The notes under the pieces were generated by a model. It worked only from the letters and a program-made list of their open reading frames with translations. It had not been told where the DNA came from and searched no databases. A program made the position numbers and the translations under genes. DNA of 64,000 nucleotides from Ostrinia nubilalis (lineage: Eukaryota > Arthropoda > Insecta > Lepidoptera > Crambidae), in contig NC_087119.1 of NCBI RefSeq assembly GCF_963855985.1, forward strand, positions 7,790,001-7,854,000, in the 5' to 3' direction. Positions within the stretch are counted from its first letter, which is position 1. Every line of letters begins with the position of its first letter. Below are positions 12,954 to 22,879 of this stretch, one piece after another.

Positions 12954-12989
12954 TTACAAATAAAAAATATGTAACAAATCGCTGTCCAA

Positions 12990-13144
12990 ACAACGCGACA
13001 TGGTGCCCAGAATGCTGGCTGCATTTCCACGCTGAATGGCCAAACTGATCAGCCGCTTGGCTAATTCCCTGTACAGGCGATGAGCACTTGGTCCCCACGG
13101 ACCTAGCGTCTCGACCCCAAATGGCTCAAACATGTAGGTACTAC
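12990..13144 (-). pseudogene. Non-LTR retroelement C-terminus, distal part
   Basis: The minus strand encodes VETLGPWGPSAHRLYRELAKR and then LAIQRGNAASILGTM, phrases I recognise as the extreme C-terminus of a widespread invertebrate retroelement polyprotein. It continues the fragment at 13658-14254: the upper piece stops in KYVGLSSTT and this one resumes in TYMFEPFG, separated only by the 513-bp insertion. No promoter or intact upstream pol is present, so this is a dead copy. Confidence 0.6.
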
Positions 13145-13657
13145 CAGGCCTGTTCATCTCCGCGAGTTTACATCGAAAACAAAACACGCACGATGGCCCA
13201 CCTACAGGATACTATTCGACAAGGCCTCACATTATACGAGCGAACATTGACTCACGCACGCGTATTCTTGTGTATGATGGAAGAAAATAAAGAAAATGGT
13301 GTACTAAATACTGTGCAGTAATTAACTGCCTAAATAATAATAAAAACACAGAATGTACTTTTTTAAGTTGCCTCAAGACACTAAGAGGTAAATAAGTAGT
13401 TAATATTATTCATGATAATTCATGCTAAATCATGCATTTCCTCCGCCATTTTCCGCAGTTTGGCACCTCACATCATTTTACCGAAGTCAGCCCTACAGCT
13501 TCGGCGCAGTGCCGATCACTGACGTTTGTCAACAAAATGGTGCTTGACTTTTGAGACAGGCTAAATTACACCATATTGTTAATGACATTGAGCATACATT
13601 TTTTTAAATACCTTCGCGAAGTAAAACTTCTGTACGTAGTACTTATTATTATTCTGT
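13145..13657 (+). mobile_element. 513-bp insertion with 8-bp target duplication (hAT-like)
   Basis: The insertion splits a retroelement reading frame and is flanked on both sides by GGTACTAC (13137-13144 and 13658-13665), an 8-bp target duplication as made by hAT-type transposases. It begins CAGGCCTGTTCATC and ends TTATTCTGT, so only the outer CAG/CTG bases are inverted and the termini are poorly matched. It encodes nothing convincing. It may be a non-autonomous hAT or another 8-bp-duplicating family. Confidence 0.55.
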
Positions 13658-14254
13658 GGTACTACTAAGACCTACATATTTGCGTCGCTTGAGGGATTCC
13701 GCTGATGCAGCGGCAGTACCAGCCCCAGACGAGGTTTGCGGAAGATGAGACGGTGCCAGTGTGTCTACGCAGGTTGCATCCCACACTAGTGGCCGTCCCA
13801 CCTTCCATGGAACCAAAGTCATACCATCAGGTCTCTTACCATCACTTCGAACCAGGCCATTTGGTCCAAGAATGGCCGGTACGGAAGCGCTAGAAAGAGA
13901 CCTGCGTATGATGTCATTGAGGCTGGCGTGACGGGAAAATCTCCCGGCACTTCTGCTGCATGACAGTCCGTGATGACCAAGGGAGTCAACCATGTCACCG
14001 CAGGGACAGCGATGGGGGACAATGCATGGTGCCCCCAAACGGAGCGAGACTGCTAAATTAAAAGTGGTATTATCCAAAAGTGTGCCAATATGAGGAGAAG
14101 GTAGGGAGTGAAGCCAAAGACCTGATTCCCACTCGGCTACAGCCAGAAGACGAGCTCGATCTGCAGAACTGGAAGACGTGTTTAATAAGTTATTCCGTAC
14201 AAGTCTGCAGAGCGGCTCGTCCCACTGCCTTTGTGAGATGAGAGACAACGGCAA
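13658..14254 (-). pseudogene. Non-LTR retroelement fragment with restriction-like endonuclease region
   Basis: About 195 minus-strand codons of a polyprotein C-terminus. A CPCG..HHGLSC..RH pattern resembles the Cys/His cluster that precedes the endonuclease of R2/R4-type elements. KRPDGMTLVPW then VWDATC resembles an RPD-X(n)-D catalytic core. The start shown is only the edge of the open frame: an in-frame TAA lies just upstream, and the upstream sequence shows LEAVKL in another frame, so there is a frameshift. The reverse transcriptase part is missing. The 3' end is separated from its continuation at 12990-13144 by the 513-bp insertion. The assignment to a restriction-like-endonuclease clade is inference. 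Confidence 0.6.
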
Positions 14255-15522
14255 ATTTTCAGAGCTTTACTGCCTCCAAGCGCTAATGCCTTCGGCTAGG
14301 TGGATGGTAGTTGAGTCAAAACACTTACTCAGTATTTTTGAAACCAATCCACTGGTGCTATGAAATAAAGTGGCATTATAAAATATAGTCGTACAGGATT
14401 AAAACTTAAATATAAATGTTGGCTGACAGTGGCTGATTAAAAGTGGGAGATCGTGCTTTAAGCTCAATTGTGGCGCTTCCTGGAAAGGCTTATTATGCCC
14501 AGCGGTGGACTACCGTTTGCTACAGACTGAAATGTGGAAACTTAAACAAAAAGTAAAAACTGTCTGTTGAAGTTCAAAATGGCGAAAAGATTTCTTGAAT
14601 TATCACTTCACGGGATTTATTGCAACAATATCTATTTTAACGGTAAATAAAATATTTACCCTCCCGACGTTTCGGCTCGGTTGCACGAGTTCTGGTGGCG
14701 GGCAGACTGAAGTGATAATTTTATAGTAAAAAATGCAACATAATAGTTTAAAATATTAGATTTCTTGAATGCTAGCCAAAGCTGATGTAAGTAGAAACTA
14801 TGTTAAGTATTTTTAAAAGTTTTTTTTCCTCAGATGGATTTTAACAAAACGTAAATGTTAGAAGATCACTATGAATTCGATTCTTAATTTGGAAGGGAGT
14901 GTTTGTGTGTTTGATACAATAATTTATTTATTTATTAACCAATCAACTTTCAATTTTTTAACATGCTATAATAATAGGAAGGGGAAGATATTGGAAAATA
15001 TCAAACGTTGAAGCCGAATTAACACATTTACTCGTAAGTAATAATAAGTTATTTATTTATTTATTAACAACCAATTAAGTGTTTTAATAGGTATAAATAC
15101 TTACATTAGTACCCAATCAATCCATTTAATTAACGATGACATATGAAATTATGTAATAACAAATGGTACAGGATTTCTATCGTGTTAACTTTTTGATTTA
15201 TTAAATTCGGACTTTTCGGTGTTGTTTGATATTATCATTATTAGAGTGTAGACTAAATACGTGATGTTTTATGTAATTTATACTAAATACTTACATAGTT
15301 TATTATGAAGTATCACTATCGCTTCTAGAAAATGTGACATTTAACTTAATATTGGTATTTTTATAATCGCATCGCTTACAAAACAGTATTAAGACGTATA
15401 TACCTAGCAATTTTAAAGCAATACGTAGTTGATTCTTACGAACTTTTGCTTGTTAAAGGCATATTATGATAACATTATGTCGGTGATCAAACATATGTCG
15501 TATTTATTGACATTTCAATTCT
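14255..15522. other. Non-coding stretch with a dispersed-repeat piece
   Basis: Around 14660-14725 the phrase CTCCCGACGTTTCGGCTCGG and a GGCGGGCAGACTGAAGTG run match a repeat I associate with lepidopteran genomes. The rest is AT-rich with no gene seen. Confidence 0.35.
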
Positions 15523-15724
15523 GTACCTCTAGTAGGAAAAACTTTCGAGTTCGTTTCGTTGCGTATTCAAAGTGTCATCGAAAAATTTTGTATGAAAAAT
15601 TAAACAGCGCCCCCTAGGGCGGCTATAATATAGGGGGCGCTGTTTAATTTTTCATACAAAATTTTTCGATGACACTTTGAATACGCAACGAAACGAACTC
15701 GAAAGTTTTTCCTACTAGAGGTAC
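15523..15724. mobile_element. Palindromic MITE with perfect 94-bp arms
   Basis: Left arm 15523-15616 and right arm 15631-15724 are exact reverse complements over 94 bases, with a 14-base spacer. Ends are TA then CCTCTAGTAGG and its complement then TA, so a TA-duplicating Tc1/mariner-type origin is plausible. Each arm ends inward in AGCGCCCCCTA. It has no coding capacity. Perfect arms imply recent insertion or arm homogenisation. Confidence 0.75.
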
Positions 15725-16345
15725 TGAAGGTAATAAATGATTGCAACGAGATCGAGGCACGTAGATAATTATTCCATATTAACAATAGCTGGGTGAACAA
15801 GTATTCCAGTTGCAAAAAATTGAAATATTTCCATGGGAATGACAAGTATCACACAGTGCGGCGGTGGAGACCTTGCCTGCTGCAGGGTAAGGCTATACAC
15901 TCGTAGTAGCTACAATTAGACGGTAATAAACATTATAAAATACATGTATATTTTGCAATCTGGTTTTTATTGGACCCGCGACGAAATTAATCAGAAGAAC
16001 ATAGGAGTTCGAAATGAAGGTTCGACTTCTATTCTATGAGCGGTTTAATCATGTCACATTGTTTGACCATAGGTCTGTAGTCTTGCCCAGAGGTGACCAA
16101 TGTGACCATTCACCACAACAGTACCACGACACGCAATTTATGACTGTCACCGCCAAAATTGAGATGGACATCTTTATGATTGTAACTATAGCTTTCACAT
16201 AGCCAAAGAGTTAGAAACCAGTGGTTGACCGTGACCACGTTAGGGCGAGATTAGGCCAACGCTTCCCCCATAAAACGAACCATGGACCTTAAGTTACAAC
16301 TGACAATCGTGTAGTAGTGTAGTAGGTAACTGGGTATCCTTCCGT
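15725..16345. other. Non-coding stretch, nothing recognised
   Basis: No exon or repeat family was recognised in this segment. Confidence 0.4.
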
Positions 16346-17152
16346 TTGGCCAAATTACTTTTCGCCAAATTTCACTTCGCAAACAACTTATCGCCAAAGT
16401 TTCATTTCCCAAATAAACTTTTAGCAAAGCTGTACTTTTCGCAACTAATTCATTTGGTCAAATTAACATTTGGCCAAATTTTACTTGGCAAATGTTTTAT
16501 TTTGCCAAATATTATATCCCAAATAATTTGCTTGGTCAAATTGACACTTCACATACTTACGAGTACCCACCGTTACCCACAAATCAAAGCATAAGGCACA
16601 TGGTCATGGTTTTCACAAAAATTTTATGTAAAACAGAGAGATTGCAGAAAATAGTATGGTTGCAAAAAGTAGGTATTGTAGAAAATAGTAGGTTAGGTTA
16701 GGTTAGAACAGTGACCCTTAATGCGCGAAGGCGAGCGAAGCGTGCTGCGGCAGCGGCCGCAGAGCGCTAGAATCATCTCTATTGTTAATGAATCATTTGG
16801 AAATTTCGATAAAAAGAATGAAATATGAAAATTTATTTAGAAAAAAAATTATATTAATTACCCACTAAACAAAATAATAACCACAAGCTAATTTGTATTC
16901 CATTCTATGCACCAATCAAATTGTTTTGTAAATAGTTTATCGTGAAATATTTTTGCCAAATGAAACATTTGGCAAAACATACTTTGCCAAACAATAATTT
17001 GCTAAACAATAATATGCCAAAAACGACATTTGCGAATTAAAAGTTTGCAATAAGTTGTTTTGCCAAATGAGAATTTGCCAAATGAAAATTTGCGAAACGT
17101 TGTTTGCGATGTGATAATTTGGGAAACGTTTTTTGGCCAAACATTAGTAATC
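16346..17152. mobile_element. Foldback-like element with iterated TTTGGCAAA units
   Basis: The left arm (16346-16550) repeats variants of a 15-18-base unit around TTTGGCCAAATT, roughly 13 times. The right arm (16950-17152) repeats TTTGCCAAATGA-type units, again roughly 13 times, broadly in inverted orientation. The core between is less repetitive and holds three GGTTA units (16690-16706) and a GC-rich CGGCAGCGGCCGC patch. No transposase is seen. The layout resembles foldback elements with iterated subterminal repeats. Confidence 0.5.
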
Positions 17153-17252
17153 CAGGTAACTGATTCGCTATGAGTATAAAGATTAGAATTTCAGAACCGA
17201 TTTAACCTAATCGTGTGCGCGCAGCTTTAGAACAAGCGCTGCTTCATGCTTT

Positions 17253-17256
17253 AAAT
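17253..17256 (+). repeat. Target-site duplication AAAT, left
   Basis: AAAT directly precedes the 5' LTR and recurs at 22876-22879 directly after the 3' LTR, as expected for a 4-bp integrase-made duplication. Confidence 0.75.
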
Positions 17257-18157
17257 TGTGACGCGCCCCGCGACGCATCGACAGCCCTAGCACCGAGCGC
17301 AGAGATTTTGACAACCCTACGGCTGCGCGGCCGCACGCCGCACGGACCGAGCTAATATAAGAGACGACGGCGACCGCGGGCGCCTAGCATTCGCTCGGGA
17401 GCCATTGCAACAACCAGACGTTCGCGCGCGCGTCTATTGTTCCCTCGGTTGCATTGCACAGAGTCCCTAGCGAATTGCTACCCACACTGTTCCCACTAAC
17501 TCGGCTTGACTCGATACCTCGTTTACCTCCGCGGGGCCATAAAGCTTCCGTGTTGCTGTTGAAACGTTCTATCGTTGATAGCTACCTATTCTCGTCCTTA
17601 CCGAGTAGTGCATGTAATACTCATCCCGAACCTGCGGTAGCAATCCTGCTGCCACCCATCCCAAACTTCATACCCCCTCGCCACGTAGGTCCGACGCCTT
17701 TCCCCTAGTGGTTTCAGCTCGCCTGACGACTTAGGTCTCATGGTTCTAGCGTATGAAATCACGTCCTACCCCCCTAGTTATAAGTATCCACTAACACTCG
17801 CTAAACCTCGCACAGGGCGCCGCCCCTCTCGCGGATACGTTAACTAGTTTCGGGACGCGGACCGGGCGCGTCGTCATTCCTCTCGTTGTAATTAGCAAAT
17901 TGTGATATAACTTGTAAAGTACTTGTAAACTTGCTCATTATTAAATAATAGTAATTTAGAGTCAGTGAAACTAGAATAAGTAAACTATTGTGGAACTTGA
18001 ATTATAAGTGCCATTGTGTTATTGATTGTGCGTTTCCTTGGTCAATATCCCTGTAGGCATCCTAGATAGGTACACATCCCTCATCGCAGAAGGCGAACTG
18101 GGACTTAGTACTAAACAGCGGGGTGTCAGACTGAGCTAGCTTAGACGCCCCGTTGCA
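17257..18157 (+). repeat. 5' LTR (901 bp)
   Basis: Starts TGTGACGCGCC and ends CCCCGTTGCA. GC-rich first two thirds, AT-rich final third. A TATA box (TATAAG, 17356-17361) with a possible start near 17388 marks the U3/R boundary. An 85-codon open frame inside (17454-17708) is repeated in the other LTR and is not taken as a gene. Confidence 0.92.
17356..17361 (+). promoter_or_regulatory. LTR TATA box
   Basis: TATAAG in TAATATAAGAGACG, with the GCATTCGC start-like sequence about 30 bases downstream. It is the likely promoter of the retrotransposon transcript; the copy in the 3' LTR is at 22074. Confidence 0.55.
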
Positions 18158-18158
18158 A

Positions 18159-18169
18159 TGGCGCCCAAC
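18159..18169 (+). other. Primer binding site, tRNA-Lys type
   Basis: TGGCGCCCAAC starts one base after the 5' LTR. It is complementary to the 3' end of insect tRNA-Lys (GTTGGGCG plus CCA) over 11 bases, after which the match stops. It primes minus-strand DNA synthesis. Confidence 0.75.
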
Positions 18170-18264
18170 TAAATAACCCACGGAACCTACAGGGATCACC
18201 AGATCGCTAGAGAAGCGAAAGACCACAAGGAACGCAAAACTTCGCACCAAATTGATAATCACAC

Positions 18265-20427
18265 ATGTCAGAACCGACATCTTGGATATACAAACTCAAG
18301 AAGACAGAACTTGAGAACGAGTGCAAAAGAAGAAACATAAAAACGGAGAACAGAACCGTACAAGAACTGAGACAGAACCTCACAGAAGTACTCAGAACCA
18401 AGCAGTCCCATCAACCAATCCAGTCCGCCAGTAAATCCGCCGAAAACAGTGAGTCAGAAACCGATTTTGAAGACACAGAGATGCACCAAGAACCAAACAT
18501 ATCGTACACCATGGATCAGACCGAAAATATAACATCCAGATGGAACCTAAGCTTTGACACATGCAACGACCCAGTGGAGTTTTTAGAGCAACTGGACGAA
18601 CTCATGTCATCGGGCGAGGTCAAGCCAGATAAAGTGCTCAAAGTGCTCCCCAGATTCCTGAAAGGAAAGGCCGTACTGTGGTATAGAAATAATAAAAACT
18701 CGTTCACTACATGGAACGAATTCATAGAACTCTTCACGTTGACATTTGTGAGCCGTGACAGTGACCTGTTAGCTAAAATAGTGAACTATAGGCAACATTA
18801 CCGCCAAAAATTCACAGACTACCTGATTGAAATTCAAACACTCATGCGCAGATACGCAAAAATGTCAAAAGAAGAAGAACTAAATAGAATCTACGAAAAC
18901 ATGAACACAAAATACAAGTTTTATATCAAGAAATCAGAAGTCGACTCGATAAGCAAATTAATACAACTGGCAAACGACTATGAAAATGTCACAGCAGACC
19001 GTCAAACTAACTTCATACAAAGAGAACCACGAAATGACTACCACGAAACAAGCACAAATCAAGGACACAAGGAGACGGCATCATACATACACAATTACAA
19101 CACAAATACTTGCTGCTGGAGCTGTGGAAAACAAGGACACTCGATGAAAGATTGCAGAAGTAAGAAAATACTATTTTGTAACGGTTGTGGCAAGATCGGC
19201 AAAATGAGTAAACAGTGTTGTAAGAAAACAAGTGAGTACACACAGGCCATGACAATGAACACAAGTCCGCAAATTAAAGATAACCGCCCCTTCGTAGATG
19301 TATCGATACTAGGCGAAAAATATCAAGCACTCGTAGACACCGGCGCCACAAGATCATACATCAACGACCAAGTGTACAAGAAAATCGTAAAAAGAAACCT
19401 GAAACCGAAAACAGTAAGCATAACAGCTAGCATGACAGATGGGCACACAACTCGAATAAAAGAAGCACTAGACTTGGAAATAAAGATAAAAGGAAAAACA
19501 ATTAACCACCAAGTATTATATCATCCACAAATCACGAGTATACTGATCGGCATGGACATATTAAATAGAATAGGAGCCAAAATAGAATGGCCCAAAGATA
19601 GCACCAAGCAAGGGGAACAAGTGGGAACAACGTCAAGAAAAACTACAGAAGCCAACATCGTACCTACATACGAAATGGCCGAAACACCGACAAGTAAGAA
19701 AAAACACAAGATCAAACTCGCACACGAAAAACCAATCAAGAAAAAAGACTATTCACGGAACCCTAAAAGTCAAGAAGTAATAAATAAACACGTAACACGC
19801 TTAAAACAAGAAACAAAAGAAGACTGGATCCAAAAGAAAATTCAAGAAATACAAAAAACCGGAAACAAGGACTATAAAATGTCAAACAACAGATTATACA
19901 AGAAAATAATAAATCACGCATACGGACCAAGAACAAAAACATCATCAGACTGGAAACTATGCATAAACAACAATGAAAAAGACCAGATTCTGAAGGAAAA
20001 CCACGATACACCAACCGCAGGCCATCTAGGAACAGCAAAAACACTGAACAAAATATCACAGAGATATTATTGGCCCGGTATGTACAGAGATGTGTCAACG
20101 TACGTCAAGAACTGCAAAACCTGCCAAGTTAACAACGCACGCAAACCCTGGAGCGCAGCGTCTACAGACCCGAGTAGACCACTAACCAGATCATCGAACC
20201 GGTCCACAGACTGGACCGAAATCCTCGATGTCGACACCGTCGACTACCCACAAGACCTGGACTGGCGCGAGTCCGGCCTTGGAGAGGAGCCGACCCAGGC
20301 GGAAGACCAGCCCAGGAGACACCCCAAGAGGAAACGCGGCAAGAAGAAGCACAGGAGCGGCAGGCCGAGGAACAAACATCGCCCGGCAAACCACAGGACG
20401 GAAGTGATCCAGGCCAGTACCTTTTGA
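18265..20427 (+). CDS. Gag-protease-integrase-zinc-finger polyprotein of the LTR element
   Basis: A 720-codon ORF from ATG 18265. Residues about 4-50 look like a SAP-type helix pair. About 90-250 is a retrotransposon Gag domain (KGKAVLWYRNN). A CX2CX4HX4C zinc knuckle lies at 284-297; a second knuckle follows at about 306-320 but has Lys where His is expected. Retropepsin follows, with the catalytic DTGA at 358-361 and ILIGMDIL at about 425. A Lys-rich stretch leads straight to the HHCC zinc-binding domain of integrase (H580, H587, C617, C620; YYWPGMYRDV). No reverse transcriptase, RNase H or DDE core is present. The tail is basic (KRKRGKKKHRSGRPR). The coding strand is strikingly A-rich. The frame is open across the missing region, so the protein is probably made. 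It likely forms particles that package its RNA for enzymes from a relative. Confidence 0.88.
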   Translation: MSEPTSWIYKLKKTELENECKRRNIKTENRTVQELRQNLTEVLRTKQSHQPIQSASKSAENSESETDFEDTEMHQEPNISYTMDQTENITSRWNLSFDTCNDPVEFLEQLDELMSSGEVKPDKVLKVLPRFLKGKAVLWYRNNKNSFTTWNEFIELFTLTFVSRDSDLLAKIVNYRQHYRQKFTDYLIEIQTLMRRYAKMSKEEELNRIYENMNTKYKFYIKKSEVDSISKLIQLANDYENVTADRQTNFIQREPRNDYHETSTNQGHKETASYIHNYNTNTCCWSCGKQGHSMKDCRSKKILFCNGCGKIGKMSKQCCKKTSEYTQAMTMNTSPQIKDNRPFVDVSILGEKYQALVDTGATRSYINDQVYKKIVKRNLKPKTVSITASMTDGHTTRIKEALDLEIKIKGKTINHQVLYHPQITSILIGMDILNRIGAKIEWPKDSTKQGEQVGTTSRKTTEANIVPTYEMAETPTSKKKHKIKLAHEKPIKKKDYSRNPKSQEVINKHVTRLKQETKEDWIQKKIQEIQKTGNKDYKMSNNRLYKKIINHAYGPRTKTSSDWKLCINNNEKDQILKENHDTPTAGHLGTAKTLNKISQRYYWPGMYRDVSTYVKNCKTCQVNNARKPWSAASTDPSRPLTRSSNRSTDWTEILDVDTVDYPQDLDWRESGLGEEPTQAEDQPRRHPKRKRGKKKHRSGRPRNKHRPANHRTEVIQASTF

Positions 20428-20515
20428 TCTTAAAACCATTTAAAGTACATAGCAATTGTCTAGTCTGTTCTCGTTTAAGTAACTTTCTCAGTATTTAAAA
20501 ACAAGTCAATAATAC

Positions 20516-20990
20516 ATAAGTATTAATTAACATTGCATAGTAACCCTGTATGATCTAGATCATTCAGTTCTTGAATTTAATCTCGTTAAATATCATTATA
20601 TCAATAACCTACAAGTATTAATTAACATTACATAGCAACCCTGTATAATCTAGATCATTCAGTTCTCGAATTTAATCTCGTTAAATATCATTATATCAAT
20701 AACCTACAAGTATTAATTAACATTACATAGCAACCCTGTATAATCTAGATCATTCAGTTCTTGAATTTAATCTCGTTAAATATCATTATATCAATAACCT
20801 ACAAGTATTAATTAACATTACCTAACAACCCTGTATAATCTAGATAATTCAGCTCTCGAATTTAATCTCGTTAAATATCACATATCAATAAACTATAAGT
20901 ATTAATTATCATTAGATAATAACCCTGTATAATTTAAATCGTTCAATTGTTCTATTTATTCTCGTTAAATAACTATTGACGCAAACCTCA
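20516..20990 (+). repeat. 95-bp tandem repeat, about five units
   Basis: Units start at 20516, 20611, 20706, 20801 and 20895 with AAGTATTAATTAAC, each carrying CCCTGTATAATCTAGATCATTC and TTTAATCTCGTTAAATATC-like parts. The middle units are nearly identical and the last is diverged. It lies in the 3' non-coding region of the LTR element. Confidence 0.85.
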
Positions 20991-21508
20991 TTGTTAATTA
21001 CTCGTAACTCGCAACCTAAACTCACATAAATAACAAACCGGTTTGCTACGCGTCAATAGTACTACCAGTTTCTCGATAACTTTTAAATACTCGTAATAAA
21101 CAAACATTGTAAGAACGATTCACCGAGCGAACTCATTTGCATATTATCAGTGAAACGCATTTTTTCTATACGCCACGGGCGATCAACAGCACTCGCTTAC
21201 TAGATGAATCATAACTAGATTTTACCTGCCTAATGTTTGCGCGCCGCGCCAGGCTGCATTCCATTTACATTAAGAAATATTATTTATTGTAATTAAAACT
21301 TAACCACTTAACTGCCATTACCTTGTATAACTTTTAATAATTGTAAAAATTATTAACATCAATCAGATGCCTATTCTGAATATGCCAATTTAAATAATTA
21401 AACTAGTAAACTAGAAATAATAATAACAAGTGCCATGCATACTATTACTGTATTAAAGAAATATTTCAAATAATAATTGAATACTCGTAATAACAAAGTA
21501 AACAACTC

Positions 21509-21755
21509 GTTTAATTAGTTCATTGGTTAATTGTAAACAAAAAATTAAAGATATCTTAATAACATTGTTTCAAAACTAAGTTAGCTAAAATTAGCGTTTA
21601 ATTAGTTCATTGTAAGCAAAAAATTAAAGGTATCTTAATAACATTGTTTCAAAACTAAGTTAGCTATAATTAGCGTGTGATTAGTTCATTGTAAGCAAAA
21701 AAAAATTAAGGGTACCTTAATAACATTGTTTCAAGACCAAATTAACTGATATTGT
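21509..21755 (+). repeat. About 81-bp tandem repeat, three units
   Basis: Three units start near 21509, 21595 and 21676 with TTAATTAGTTCATTG or a variant, each followed by AAAAATTAAAG, CTTAATAACATTGTTTCAA and AAGTTAGCTA. They lie between the 95-bp array and the polypurine tract. Confidence 0.75.
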
Positions 21756-21960
21756 TATAAGTAAATGAATGTACTGTCATGTTCTAAATAAAGAGTTATT
21801 ATTGGGCTAATGATTAAATACAAATTCAGTCATGTTTTACATTGTTATTTTTCACTCGTTATGAAGTTACCCAAAAATAACTTATTATTAACATGACTTT
21901 TAGTCGTTCTTAAAGAACCTTTATGTACCAGACTTGTGATTTTTCCAGGTAAAAATCTCC

Positions 21961-21974
21961 AAAACAAGGGAGGA
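21961..21974 (+). other. Polypurine tract
   Basis: AAAACAAGGGAGGA abuts the first base of the 3' LTR, as expected for the plus-strand DNA primer of an LTR retrotransposon. Confidence 0.8.
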
Positions 21975-22875
21975 TGTGACGCGCCCCGCGACGCATCGAC
22001 AGCCCTAGCACCGAGCGCAGAGATTTTGACAACCCTACGGCTGCGCGGCCGCACGCCGCACGGACCGAGCTAATATAAGAGACGACGGCGACCGCGGGCG
22101 CCTAGCATTCGCTCGGGAGCCATTGCAACAACCAGACGTTCGCGCGCGCGTCTATTGTTCCCTCGGTTGCATTGCACAGAGTCCCTAGCGAATTGCTACC
22201 CACACTGTTCCCACTAACTCGGCTTGACTCGATACCTCGTTTACCTCCGCGGGGCCATAAAGCTTCCGTGTTGCTGTTGAAACGTTCTATCGTTGATAGC
22301 TACCTATTCTCGTCCTTACCGAGTAGTGCATGTGATACTCATCCCGAACCTGCGGTAGCAATCCTGCTGCCACCCATCCCAAACTTCATACCCCCTCGCC
22401 ACGTAGGTCCGACGCCTTTCCCCTAGTGGTTTCAGCTCGCCTGACGACTTAGGTCTCATGGTTCTAGCGTATGAAATCACGTCCTACCCCCCTAGTTATA
22501 AGTATCCACTAACACTCGCTAAACCTCGCACAGGGCGCCGCCCCTCTCGCGGATACGTTAACTAGTTTCGGGACGCGGACCGGGCGCGTCGTCATTCCTC
22601 TCGTTGTAATTAGCAAATTGTGATATAACTTGTAAAGTACTTGTAAACTTGCTCATTATTAAATAATAGTAATTTAGAGTCAGTGAAACTAGAATAAGTA
22701 AACTATTGTGGAACTTGAATTATAAGTGCCATTGTGTTATTGATTGTGCGTTTCCTTGGTCAATATCCCTGTAGGCATCCTAGATAGGTACACATCCCTC
22801 ATCGCAGAAGGCGAACTGGGACTTAGTACTAAACAGCGGGGTGTCAGACTGAGCTAGCTTAGACGCCCCGTTGCA
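21975..22875 (+). repeat. 3' LTR (901 bp)
   Basis: Same length and ends as the 5' LTR at a constant offset of 4718; the only difference I saw is G at 22334 for A at 17616. It is followed by the AAAT duplication at 22876-22879. Confidence 0.92.
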
Positions 22876-22879
22876 AAAT

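Larger units (their letters stand above)
17257..22875 (+). mobile_element. Complete Ty3/gypsy-type LTR retrotransposon lacking RT, RNase H and IN core
   Basis: A 5619-bp element: 901-bp LTR, tRNA-Lys-type primer site, one 720-codon ORF, about 1.5 kb of AT-rich tandem repeats, polypurine tract, 901-bp LTR, flanked by AAAT duplications. LTRs begin TG and end CA. They differ at one position seen (17616 A, 22334 G), so insertion was recent. The ORF carries Gag, zinc knuckles, protease and the HHCC domain of integrase but no polymerase, so it must depend on enzymes supplied by a relative. Intact LTRs and duplications show it integrated by the normal route. Confidence 0.9.

Noticed and set aside
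16690..16707. Possible interstitial telomere (TTAGG) array
   Set aside because: Only three units, inside a mobile element; a similar short run at 5270 is also too short.
17454..17708. 85-codon open frame, repeated at 22172-22426
   Set aside because: It is inside both LTRs and is a by-product of GC-rich LTR sequence.
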